Below are positions 22,806 to 33,080 of a stretch of DNA of 64,000 nt, one piece after another. The translations under genes and the position numbers were made by a program. The notes below the pieces were generated by a model. The model was not told where the DNA came from. It saw nothing but the letters and a program-made list of their open reading frames with translations, and searched no databases. This stretch comes from Augochlora pura (taxonomy: Eukaryota; Arthropoda; Insecta; Hymenoptera; Halictidae): NCBI RefSeq assembly GCF_028453695.1, contig NC_135777.1, positions 9,537,714 to 9,601,713 of the forward strand. The letters run 5' to 3'. The first letter of the stretch is position 1; each line of letters opens with the position of its first letter.

Positions 22806-23901
22806 AAATGGAATTCATTCGGAAAATCGCCTAAGATAAACATCTACATATTCGGAACAATCCGAATACAACACTGCAATAAACTTCGATGAAACACTTT
22901 TCGCGTCCCTGTATCGCCGCTCGTGGATCGATCGTCGGCCGAGTGCAAAGCAATTATTTGAAACCGTATTACAACGTATAATAATTAGTAATGAAATGGA
23001 CTGAGCAATGCATCAAAAGAGGACAATCGGCCGGCGCTCGTCGTAAATAAAACGGCCAATTGAATTACCAAATACCATTATCTCGTCGCAATCGAATGGA
23101 TAGTTGCTCGCACGCGTTTCCTCGCGACGGCGTTGCATATTAATATTTTCATAGTAACAAAACGATTACGAGCGAACGAATGGAAACACGATAAATCGCT
23201 GGGACCCGCGTCAAGGGTATAATTCAAATGCTACGAAACGCCGGTTTCTTTCTCGTCGAACATTTAATCCGTTGCTTTGAAATAACAAATTCTTTCCCTC
23301 CCGGTATGCTCGCGATTGTTCAAGGTTTCATTGGATATCGATTATTTGTCTACGATTGTTTGGTCGCGACGAAGAGATGTATACAGGTGATCTCGCGAAA
23401 AAACACGGCAAATTAATTCGTAATTGTTAGGAAATATCGCGCATCGATCAATCGAGGAACCAGCGTGAACGGAGCCGTGGATAATAGGGAACGTGTAATT
23501 TACTTAATCGCACGTTTGCACCGAGCCCAACGCAAGCACGAGAACACAAGCACGAGGACTCGCGGATGTTTTTGTCGTGTGTTACAATATGCGTGCCGTT
23601 TGTTTGCGTAACCGTAACTGTATCTTCTTCCGAAGCCGATCGATAATTTCATTTTTAACGAGGCTATACGCGCACTGCAAATTAAACGTTCCGAAGCTAT
23701 TGTTTGCTGTTTCGCGCCTACGGTGTCTGCAGGTCCGTTCTACGAATGCGAAACGCGCGACACAGATTTTACCGTGCAAATTTTTGCTCGTATCAATCTA
23801 GGCGCGGGATACGCACGTGTTTTAGCTAATCCTTCAAATCACGAACATTTGCTAGACATAATTAATGACTCCGTTGCAACTGTTGCCCCCCCCCCCCCCG
23901 G
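22806..23901. other. Moderately GC-rich stretch, no recognised gene
   Basis: Short frames (62-79 codons) without family resemblance. A run of 14 C lies at 23886-23899. Confidence 0.4.
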
Positions 23902-24510
23902 AGGACGTCATAATTATTACACGAATATGAAATATGAGATCACCGCTAGCAACCGTAGGTAACCTCGTTATATTGCTAAACAAGTATTTTATGACGAACG
24001 TCACGTGCAATCAAATTTGCAATTTCTGAACGATAATTCCGTGTGCAATAATTTTATGTTTGTTAGAAAATTGAATAGAATAGAAGTTGCCAGGTAAATT
24101 TGATCCGCGAAAGAGTTCGATCTGCGAGGGGATGAATTTGGTCCGCGAAGGGATCGATTTGATCTGCGTTTCATATTTTAGAGCGAGCGCTGTTATTACG
24201 CGAATGACAATTATTACATGAATATGTAATGTGAGATTACCGCCACAGTGACTGTAGGAGTACGCGATAGTATATTATCAAACATGTATAATATTTTGGG
24301 ACTGGTGTAACATGCGATAAAGCTCCGAAATTCCGTACAATAATTTCACAGGGGATTTTATGTTTGTTAGGCAAGATTAAGGCGACTTTGTGGACGAACT
24401 TGATATGCGAAAAGTGAATTTGATTTGCAAAAGAGAATCGGTCTACAAAAGAATGAATCCGATCTACAAAATCAAATGCAAATCAAATTCCTCCGTTTGC
24501 AAATCATATA
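23902..24510 (+). repeat. Diverged tandem duplication of about 300 bp with 20-bp sub-repeats
   Basis: ATTATTACACGAATATGAAATATGAG at about 23910 recurs as ATTATTACATGAATATGTAATGTGAG at about 24211. Both copies then share ACCGC, GTAGG, ATATTNNTAAACA, a CGATAA-TTCCGT-CAATAAT block and ATTTTATGTTTGTTAG. Each copy ends in a short array of about 20-22 bp units (GAATTTGATCCGCGAAAG and relatives) at 24094-24165 and 24398-24470. A plus-strand frame of 147 codons (24425-24868) begins in the second sub-array and looks fortuitous. Confidence 0.68.
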
Positions 24511-25470
24511 TTCCCGCAAACTCGTTACCTTAAACTTTCGCGATAAAAATGAAATCCAAATTCAAATTGGAGTCCAAACTTCTTGGACTTCTTATTCCGA
24601 GATTCAAATTTCATTGCCCGTAACGATGTTCATTGAGAACATTGCACATCGATTGCAGAAAATAAGGACCGCATTTTTTTGTGATAATGCAATTTCTTTT
24701 AATAATTCCCATAAATGCAAACGGTATTACAGAATCTTTAGATTCTCTCGATATTTCGAATGTTTTCCATTTCATCCCGATATTGTTATCACAAATCCTT
24801 ACAAGTCTCCGTGTAAAGGTTTTAAAATACGTACGGTGACAATGAATAATATTTGGACACCACTATGAAACTTTCGGAATGTATATAACTAATCGAGATC
24901 TGAAAATCTCATTTTTTAAATTTTCGACACAGACTCGGTTAAAAAATTAAAAAGCTTGTGTTTGTTATTATATTTTTTGTCATTCTAAGCAACAGCAGAA
25001 TTTAAAATAAGCGATCTTGTTATGATCTAGTAATAAATTCAACTTGTCTAGTCCAGTTCTAAGAAAGTTATTGCGTTTTGAGAAATATTTGAATAGTAAC
25101 GCAACTTGCTGTATTTACTTCTACCTTATTAACAACGTTAAATGAAGTCTATAATTATTTGTCAGTGAGAATGATAGCTGCCATTAAATGTAGAGAGCTA
25201 TGAAATATTGAGCAATAAATATTATTCGCTGTTACGTTACTATAAGTAATTTTTAGTTAATGTGCTATCTCTTTGTCGCATATTCCTATACAAATTATTT
25301 TCATTCAAATAAAATTGTTTAGTCTGGAAAGTTCAATTCTATTATATATGCATATGTGTATGTTTACAGCAACATTTTGCAATTACTGTAAAAACCAAAC
25401 CACTTCAAGGAATAAATTAAGAATAAAGTAATAAACGTAAATGAAATAAAATTCAATTTTTTTTATCATT
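24511..25470. other. AT-rich stretch, nothing recognised
   Basis: It contains the tail of a 147-codon plus-strand frame (to 24868) with no recognisable motif, composed of isoleucine/asparagine/lysine-rich sequence. No other feature was seen. Confidence 0.4.
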
Positions 25471-25730
25471 TTAACACATCATCTACCGACATGATACATG
25501 TCGCCGTGTTACTATTTAGCTATTTATAGCTCTACGGTAAATATTCTTCTTTACTAGAACACGGAGACTGCGACGGTTCAAAAATTATCCTCTGTCAATT
25601 ATAAGGAATGTTTTGCGTTTGTCGCGTTTCGATCAATGTTAATTTTCTTTATATTCTGTTATTACTAATAACCAAGAAAAAGTATAAGATTTTTTATTAG
25701 GAAAGCGTAATCTTTATAATATAAAAGTAC
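25471..25730 (+). repeat. Dispersed repeat family I, copy 2
   Basis: It begins TTAACACATCATCTACCGAC and aligns with 9824-10123 in the same orientation. Just beyond both copies, after a longer interval in copy 1, the phrase CTACTGTGCGACG occurs (about 10331 and 25743), so the family may extend further with an insertion in copy 1. The TTAA at the left is consistent with a piggyBac-like end, but no right end was found. Confidence 0.55.
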
Positions 25731-26849
25731 TGAAAAACCAGACTACTGTGCGACGCCACACTATGCTTCCGTGCATGCCTGAGTGCTACATGTCCAGTGC
25801 GTACAGGAGAATAAGTTACGGAAGGAGTGGGTCAGGCGACGCATGCGCGAAAGCGGTGTGGCGCGTCTGCCGCGTGAAGAGCGTCTGGTCTCAGAATTAT
25901 ATTCTCTCTGTAGATGCAGCACAGGGCTGCATGGACTCCTGGCGCATGCGTCATCTTATACGTCATCCTTGCGTAACTTATTTTCCTGTACGCACTGGCA
26001 TGTCGCGGTATGGTATAGTATGGTGCGGTATGGTGTATTATGACGTGCTATAGTACAGTTCAGTACGGAACACGTGGCCACGATAATTATACGGCTGTGT
26101 CCCCAGAATACGATTTACTCCTGGTATTTCGACGGCGGACTTAATCTGCGTTATCATCCGGATTACGCAGCTTCGTAGCCGGTCGGGCGTCCCGTATCTC
26201 CTGATCCGGCTGGATTGAATCGCGAATTGAAAGCTGAGCCGGTGTCTCCGCGAAATAGACGGCCGAACGAAGAACTTCCGCGTCTCGAACAGCGTTGGTG
26301 TCCCGGCTGAACTATTCTATATTATGGAAAAACAGCGCACGGAATTTCTCGTTCCGAAGTACCATCGGCGCAAGTGTCGAAACAATTGTTCGGATGCGAG
26401 GCAGGCAACACTGTGTATGTACACTCGGTTCCGACGCCGAGTTCGATCGCGATTGTGTTCGTAACCAGAGTTAGGTAACATTTTATTCGGACGACGGATA
26501 AGAGGAGGACGATTGATATTCGACGATATCGAATAGGTATCCCATCGAATACAAATTTATCGAGATAACAATGTCTCCGAATCAAAATTCATTCCGCGCT
26601 TTCACGTGGTTTATCGAGTTTGTATATATTAAAAAGTATTAAATTAACTGATTTTTCAAGCGCTGCTTTGAACAGTTCGTTGTTTTTGGGTGGAACGATC
26701 ATTAATGCGTAATTAATTTTGCAAATGAATGTGAAAGAAGTTATTGCAGATTCCAGGATTTATACTTATATGTATGTATTTACGACTTGTGTATGCTTAA
26801 AATGTTACGTTGACAAAAGGCCGTCAGTTATTATCGACATTATTATACG
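25731..26849. other. GC-rich block with GGTAT repeats, no recognised gene
   Basis: Two overlapping plus-strand frames (25748-26053 and 25783-26043) are unrecognised. At 25998-26050 the phrases GGTATGGTATAGTATGGTGC and GGTATGGTGTATTATG form a short imperfect GGTAT/GTATG tract. 26.06-26.6 kb is CpG-rich without identifiable features. Confidence 0.4.
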
Positions 26850-27115
26850 AATCATTTTACAATCTCTATATGAATAATTTATTCTAATCACTCGAGTAAT
26901 CTCTGTTTGAATAATTTATTCGAATTATTTTACAATCTCTAGTCGAATAATTTATTCGAATTACTTTACAAATCTCTATCTGAATAATTTATTCAAATAA
27001 TTTCGCAGTCTCTACTTGAATAATTTATTCGAATAATTTTATTAATTTCCATTGGAATAATTGATTCGAATATTTCTACAACTTCTATCTGAATAATTTA
27101 TTCGAATAAAAAATA
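26850..27115. repeat. Palindromic minisatellite, about 37-bp unit, seven copies
   Basis: The core TGAATAATTTATTCGAAT recurs near 26870, 26909, 26943, 26981, 27017, 27054 and 27092. The copies are separated by ACAATCTCTANT-like spacers. The core is nearly self-complementary (TTCGAATAA/TTATTCGAA), so each unit could form a small hairpin. No coding content. Confidence 0.8.
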
Positions 27116-28199
27116 AAGAAGAAATATAAAAATTGTTTGGATAAATGCAAAGAATAATTTGTTACGAATAAATGAATTGTTCAAAGAAGATTAATAGGCG
27201 AGAACGAGTAGGTCAAATACACAGCATTGGAATCATTTAAAGGATTTAAAAATGCCACTATGTTAAATCTGTGGTTCACCAAAATAATTCGCAAAGAAAA
27301 TAATTTCTTGCACGGTCCCCGTCTCTTGGAAATAAAATCAGATAATTTTTATTCGATGATCGATCTCGATTCTTGCTTGCCACGATCGATGAAAAGCGGC
27401 GCTGGGCCATGTAAATTTAACCGTGCGCCGCTGTAAGCACGACGTAGGATCGCATTGGTTTACGTATCTGCGCGCGCGGTCGTCGACGAGGCTCGAAAAT
27501 TGTCCCATGAAATTGGATGAGCCGGGGTCTTGCCGCGTTCCTTTCGCTCTCTTTCTTCTTCTGGCTCGGCCGCAGTCACGACAATCTTTCAAATGGATGT
27601 TTTCTGCCGATGACGAAGTGTCTCGATTTTTCTTGATTGCGCGCGCCCGATGTTTTGAAGGCTGCGGCTTCTCGCCGCCGAATGGATTGGGTTGGTTCGA
27701 GTGTTTCACGGATACCAGGTTTTTCAGCTCTGCTCTACGCTCTATGATGTATCACGCGGAACAGTAACACGGACAGACGTCCGTTCGCTCGTACGGATGA
27801 GATATGGAAAGGACTTCGTTGTTTTTTTGTCCGGCACTTTGCGTTTACCCTGGTCCGTTCGGGAATTTGAATTATTATTTTTAGCGGCGCGGGCTCGTTC
27901 GGCGCGATGGCGTGATCGTGGATGTCGGTTGTCACCTTCCGCGATTATTTTCAGCGTTATTGTTTGTTGCGAGATAGTTTTGATCTCGTTCTTGTTGACC
28001 GATGACAGTACTGTTATACAATTTCTATTAGTTCGTGTGATATTAAATTGGTTCGACTTGAATTTGTTGAATTTTACAATGTGTTCGATGTACTAGAAAA
28101 TTTGGGATATTGCATAGGGAATGACACCTGTATGGTTTTTATTTGATCGTTCATGGTCTTCAAGGTAATACTTTTAAAGAAAAAATCATTCGACACTGA
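27116..28199. other. Mixed stretch with GC block, no recognised gene
   Basis: 27.37-27.96 kb is CpG-rich with overlapping frames of 114-134 codons on both strands, none recognisable. The flanks are AT-rich. Confidence 0.4.
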
Positions 28200-28680
28200 T
28201 ATTATGACAACTCGTCGATTGCTACAATTAGTTTCTAACAAGATGTAATAACTGTCAAATTATATGGCCAATCATTCATTCGATACTCTTTGCTCAATTA
28301 TTATAAATTACTTGAAACCGCGAACTAGTTATAATCGTTAAATATTAATCAATCCGCCTTACACTCCGTAAGCCGTCATATTATTACAACTCGTCAATTA
28401 CTACAATTAATTGTAAACAAGATATAATAGCTGTCAAATTATAATCGCCAATCATTAATTCGATACTTTCTGCTCAATTATTATAAATTACTTGAAACCG
28501 CGAACTATTTATAATCGTTAAATATTCATTAATCCACCTTACACTGCATAGGTGGTCAATTACTACAATTAGTTTCAAACAAGATGTAACAACTGTCAAA
28601 TTATAATCGCCAATCATTAATTCGATACTTTCTGCCCAATTATTATAAATTACTTAAAACGACGGACTAGTTATAATCGT
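28200..28680 (+). repeat. Three-copy tandem repeat, about 160-180-bp unit
   Basis: Copies start near 28200, 28380 and 28548. Each has GTC(A/G)ATT(A/G)CTACAATTA, AACAAGAT(G/A)TAA, CTGTCAAATTATA, GCCAATCATTNATTCGATAC, TCAATTATTATAAATTACTT, and TTATAATCGTTAAAT. Copies 2 and 3 are closer to each other than to copy 1. The array stops at the start of a GC-rich block. Confidence 0.82.
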
Positions 28681-29707
28681 GGAAATTTAATCGGATTACT
28701 TTTCGGCCAACTGTGTCGCGGGGCGCCGTCCAGCGAGAGCGGCGGAAAACCGAGCAATTCGATCGCGGTGATTCTCGGAGTTCGAACCGAGTAGAGAGAG
28801 AGCGGCGCTCGATTTCGCATCGATCTCGGTCGAAATAAACGGCGGCCGGTTTCCGTCGACAGGAGAGTCGTGCGAGGATGGTTCTCGGCGCGAAACGCAT
28901 CGTCCGTTGAATCGTGACGGTAACGAACATTACCGGAAGATGAATTCGTTATCGCGAATGGTAGACGGGTCGCGCGGAGGAAAGGGACAAAGTAATTCAA
29001 CGACGACAGGACTCGGGCGGACGCGAAATGCAATTGGCTCGTCTTGTTATTGTTAATTAACGGCCGCCACCAGAGGCGGTTGATTGATAATTCGATTGAT
29101 CGACGGCGAACGGTAAAGGCCGGCCTTTCGTGGGTCGCGTTGACCCCGCAACGCTTTCGAATTGCCGCAAACAGCTCGCTGCGCGCGACCCGATCGGTCC
29201 TCATAATCGGCATCGCTCTAATGGATCGTTGCTGTTTGCCACGCGGAATCGAGTGTTTCCGCGGCATCATGCCGCTAACGAGATTATGCGATAGCGGCCG
29301 CTCGCAAATATGTTACGGAATGCGAGCCCGGCCCTTGATGATACACGGCTGCAATTACGTATTGCCCCATCAAGGAATCAGGAGATGCGGCTCGCCGCGA
29401 CCCGGGACCGGCACGATTCTGATGTCGCGCCTTCGATCGGCGCGATTATCGTTGACCTATACCAACGACGCGACCCCATTCTAATGCATCATCTTTCGCG
29501 TCCTACCTCGTTCGAAATGTCCGCGTTCACCGCGCGGTTCCGACTCGGTCTCAATCAGCTCCCGCCAGACCACGTTGGGAGGGGCATCGCTAAAAGTGTG
29601 ACTGATGATAACATTTTGCCGGCCGCATCTATCGTACAAATTTCTTCGCTTGGCCCCGGCAGCACTAATTCAGATTACTTCCCTTGTCACCGGCCGTTCT
29701 TAACCCC
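28681..29707. other. CpG-rich block, no recognised gene
   Basis: This holds the longest open frame of the window, 199 codons on the minus strand (28671-29270). A 146-codon and a 133-codon frame overlap it on the plus strand. The 199-codon translation is arginine/serine rich with no motif, and its 3' end lies in the preceding tandem repeat. I treat it as a chance frame in GC-rich DNA. A promoter or conserved regulatory block is possible. Confidence 0.4.
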
Positions 29708-30219
29708 TTAACCCTTAGTAGCCTGATTTACGAAAGTGATTTTTTTTTAATATTACTGTGTTTGCTTGAGGGTCTAGATGGAGGGAAAAATAGCTAAAAA
29801 AATCACAATATTTATTTTACATATTTATTTAGAAAAAAAACCAGGTATTAATTTTGATACTTCAGGCATTAAGGCCATAAAGAAATCAGATATATAAAAA
29901 ATAATTATAATTATTTTTTTTTTTTTTAATTATATCATAGCGAAAATAATATATTCACTTACCTCAAAAGTATTTATATTCTTCAGAAAAAGAAAATATA
30001 TCAAATTTGTATTCAACAAAACTTTTAGTAAAATGTGTTTACTTGTTCACTTTGCCGCGCAAGTAATATGTCATAGATAAAATAAAACAATAATGACATT
30101 AGATTTTTTTTTTAATTTCGTTGGAAAGAATATTATACAACAGTAAAATACGTACAGCCAACCTATAAAAAAAACTAATAGTAAGTTCAAAATTGAAACT
30201 CTAGGTTATTAAGGGTTAA
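29708..30219 (+). mobile_element. TTAA MITE family D, copy D1 (512 bp)
   Basis: The left end TTAACCCTTAGTAGCCTGA and the inverted right end TTAACCCTTAATAACCTAGAG match at 14 of the first 16 bases, inside TTAA copies. The interior is very AT-rich with T and A homopolymers and no coding frame. An extra TTAA with CCCC precedes it (29700-29707). Its right TTAA (30216-30219) is also the left boundary of B3. Confidence 0.75.
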
Positions 30220-30450
30220 GCACTACAACAACGAGTCAGACTCGTGGCGAAGATTTTATGCAAACCCTACTAAATATCAATATTCTTCATTTCTTCTACA
30301 TCGAAGTAAAAATAAATTCTTCAATTCAAAAAATAATTATCAAAGTATAGAAATGAAGGTAAATGAAGACAATACAAGAAACAAAAATTGTCTGGTCCTA
30401 TTAGGAAAATTATTAAGTACGAATAAGCGCCAATCGGGGCGATAATGTAA
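30216..30450 (-). mobile_element. TTAA MITE family B, copy B3 (minus, right end lost)
   Basis: Inverted relative to B1 and B2, it shows ACGAGTCAGACTCGTGG, TAAATATCAATATTCTTC, CTACATCGAAGTAAAAATA, AAGACAATACAAGAAAC and TTGTCTGGTCCTATTAGGAA, all diagnostic of family B. Its first bases read TTAAGCACTAC instead of TTAACCCCTTGCA. The far end merges into A2 without a clean TTAA. Confidence 0.75.
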
Positions 30451-30697
30451 AACCTTTTGCACTCGAAGCCATTTCAACTGCAAATCTGAAATAATTTCTC
30501 TGGCTTCTAGTGTTTCCATTTTATGTAATAATATTTATTTTATGCATATGAAATTGAGTCTCGTGACTCATATAATAGTTACACTTTTAACAATTTTCAA
30601 ATCTAAGCTTTGGCGATGTCTATTAAAAATAATTTTTGAATGAGTTACAGTAATTTGAATGGCGCCGCAGTGTCGCCGCTCGAGTGCGAAGGGTTAA
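30447..30697 (+). mobile_element. TTAA MITE family A, copy A2
   Basis: The left end GTAAAACCTTTTGCACTCGA is a damaged form of TTAACCCTTTGCACTCGA, at the junction with B3. The right end CGAGTGCGAAGGGTTAA is intact. Internal marks (GCATATGAAATTGAGTCTCG, GGCGCCGCAGTGTCGCC) match A3. It is the third element of a direct succession. Confidence 0.8.
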
Positions 30698-30755
30698 TAA
30701 AATGTCGATATATCGGCAAGCGACTCGAAAGATACACGAGTCCATAGAGGGTTAA
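30694..30755. mobile_element. Short TTAA-bounded remnant
   Basis: Between the right TTAA of A2 and a second TTAA at 30752-30755 lie 54 bases ending CGAGTCCATAGAGGG. The GAGGG-TTAA edge resembles other MITE ends here. It may be a heavily deleted further element or chance. Confidence 0.3.
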
Positions 30756-32068
30756 ATTGCCGAAGTTGCGTTTAGCAACGTAAACTCCCGAAGGCTGCCA
30801 ATACAGCACAGTACATAATTGGCCCCTCCACGCAACGGCACCACGCGCTGAACAAAGCGGCAATATTCTTATCGACAAGCATTCGGCTTGCGTGGCTGTC
30901 GAGCGTTCTTTTCACGGACGATATTACGATCGGTCAGAGGACCGTGGCTAATTCGTCGTCGCGCGGATCGATCGTGGTTTCATCGCTTAGCCGCGTGTCT
31001 CTCGGCGTACAGGTGCATCCGCAGTGCGCGCATCCGATTGTTTGCACTGCTCACGTACGGATACAACCGGCGTACAACCTGCACAACAATCAACACGCGA
31101 ACGTTGCGTACGCAACATACATGCATCGAACGTTGTCGGAGGAGGAGGACGGAGGGGGTTGGCGGCGCGAGGGAAGCTTTCGGAAGGGTGGCAGGGTCGA
31201 AAGGTGGGGCCGGGGGGTGGTGGTGGAAAGCACGGTACGTGTACGCGCTCATGCATTTATTTATGGAAGATCCCGAGAGTCACCGGGCCAGATGCAGTTA
31301 TACGACGAAATCGTGCCAGTTTGCAACGACAACGTGTATCGCGACGAGAGAAACGGATTTACATCCGCAACTTTCGCAGTTTAACGGCGAGTACGTTGCG
31401 CTTACCTGCTAGTTCGTATACCCGACGCGTTCCCATTGCTCCGCCGGCGATTCCGAACCTGTGCGGCACCTGTTTTATTGTACGCGGTTTGCGACACAAC
31501 ATTCGGCGGCCGCCAGATTGAATTTCTGGATATTGTGCGGCTCGTATCCGAACTGGACCGGCTAGAATTGTCTAGACGCGTGCCTGGGTTTTCACCCCGA
31601 CGACGAAAACTACGCCGCTGAATCGAGGTCAAAAGTACCTATCATGGAACGCTTTTCAGGGTGCGGACGATTGTAATCGGTTTTATTACGACTTGATGAC
31701 GTTATACTATTAAATGTTTAGACTACTTTTCGTTAGATTGATGTTTCCAGAGAACGGAATGGGGCATTTATGCGACGCTAGTACTACGAGACACGACCAA
31801 CGCGAGATCTACGAAGAATGTTTGACGCGATAAATACGTTTTCTTCGTAATTAGTTAATTTCTAATTGTTAAGGTATGCTGCGCAAACCTCCACATTCAG
31901 AGTACGGATCTTTTGTTAGGGTACAGGAATACCTGTAAGTACGCTAGGCACAGATATGTGTACTGTCGCCTAACTTACCAGTTCTTCTGTGCAGACCGTG
32001 CTCTTCGTATCGTGCGCCTATCCGTACATTTATATTTCTTCCACCGGAAGACATTTTTCTGTCTTCCT
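30756..32068. other. CpG-rich block then AT stretch, no recognised gene
   Basis: 30.76-31.66 kb has a stack of frames up to 174 codons on both strands over the same bases. A G-rich purine run (31137-31230, with GGAGGAGGAGG, GGGGG and GGGGGGTGGTGGTGG) explains much of the openness and could form G-quadruplexes. No gene was recognised. Confidence 0.4.
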
Positions 32069-32319
32069 TTAACACCTTGCACTACCGCTCCTTTCATGCT
32101 GTGACGATTAGCACTTGTTCGTGCTTAATAATTTTCCTAATAGAACCAGACAATTTCTATTTCTTGTATTGTCTTTATTCACCTGCGTTTCTATACTTTG
32201 ATAACAGAAGAATGTATTTTTACTTCGATGTAGAAGAAACTAATAATATTCATATTTAGTAGAGCTTGCATAAAATATTCACCACGAGTCTGATTCGTTA
32301 TTGTAATGCAAGGGGTTAA
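32069..32319 (+). mobile_element. TTAA MITE family B, copy B1
   Basis: It starts TTAACACCTTGCACTACCG and ends TTGTAATGCAAGGGGTTAA, 251 bp. Internal AATAGAACCAGACAATTT, TGTATTGTCTTTATTCACC, GATGTAGAAGAAACTAATAA and CACGAGTCTGATTCG match B2 almost base for base. It is a non-autonomous piggyBac-like element. Confidence 0.87.
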
Positions 32320-32543
32320 CCTCTTCAGGGATAAATTTTTATAGTAGGGAATAATCTATGTAATTGTTTATTTGTTATTTATCATCAATCTCATTTCATT
32401 CACCGAGATTTCGTTAGTATTGCTGAGGGATTCTGTAGCAAGTAGTTTTTTAACTGATTCTTATTTTTTTTTACACTTAGAATAATCATAATTTTAAGAA
32501 AACTAAACGTACACATACGTGACCAAGGACGCGAAGAGGTTAA
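32316..32543 (+). mobile_element. TTAA MITE family G, copy G1
   Basis: It starts TTAACCTCTTCAGGG and ends GGACGCGAAGAGGTTAA, giving an 11-bp inverted repeat TTAACCTCTTC. At 228 bp it has an AT-rich interior. Its left TTAA is the right TTAA of B1, with no bases between. This is the only copy in the window, so the boundary rests on the inverted ends alone. Confidence 0.7.
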
Positions 32544-32843
32544 ATAATTTTGTCTTTTTATAAGTTAACGTATATGTCTTAATTATACAAGGTCCCAGTA
32601 TAAGCAATAGCAATATTGATGACGGTTGGCAGCGTCATCAACCTGAAATATCAAAGTGTTGGGTTGGCAATTAAGTGATTGCGAATTTTGTTTATAGATG
32701 TTCGCAGCGCATTCTTTTGTTTTATCAACGTGTTCAAAGTAATTCAGTTATATTGTTTTCTTACTGTCTGGACTTTCATCTTCAATTTAGTAAGAAAATT
32801 GTATCGATTAGTTATTTAGTTTCGTTTTTATCACTGTTTAAAG

Positions 32844-32909
32844 ATGGAAGGACAAGAAACGCATTTTAGACATATTTTATTGTATTATTTGCAAAAAGGC
32901 AGGATTAAA
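32844..32909 (+). pseudogene. Mariner transposase N-terminus, first copy
   Basis: ATG at 32844 opens MEGQETHFRHILLYYLQKG, matching the usual start of mariner transposases, where a first helix-turn-helix begins with an MExxxxHxRHILLxxFxKG pattern. The similarity ends after about 20 codons. Confidence 0.8.
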
Positions 32910-33014
32910 ACACCTGATCTATATTGTTTTCTTGCTGTTTCCACTTCGATCTTTAATTTAGCAAAAAGATTGCACCCATTGATTATTTAATTTCGTTTTT
33001 ATTATAGTTTGAAG

Positions 33015-33080
33015 ATGGAAGGGCAAGGCGCGCGTTTCAGACATATTTTATTACATTATTTCCAAAAAAGCAAGCATCGC
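33015..33080 (+). pseudogene. Mariner transposase N-terminus, second copy
   Basis: ATG at 33015 opens MEGQGARFRHILLHYFQKS, 171 bases after the first copy and preceded by the same kind of leader. The two copies differ at several codons, so the duplication is not recent or the copies come from different source elements. Similarity is lost after about 20 codons. Confidence 0.8.

Noticed and set aside
28671..29270. 199-codon minus-strand open frame, the longest in the window
   Set aside because: It lies in a CpG-rich block with equally long frames on the other strand, has arginine/serine-rich sequence without motifs, and ends inside a tandem repeat.
30888..31521. Frames of 146-174 codons on the plus strand
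   Set aside because: They overlap one another and minus-strand frames, and the openness comes from GC-rich and G-rich tracts. No recognisable protein.
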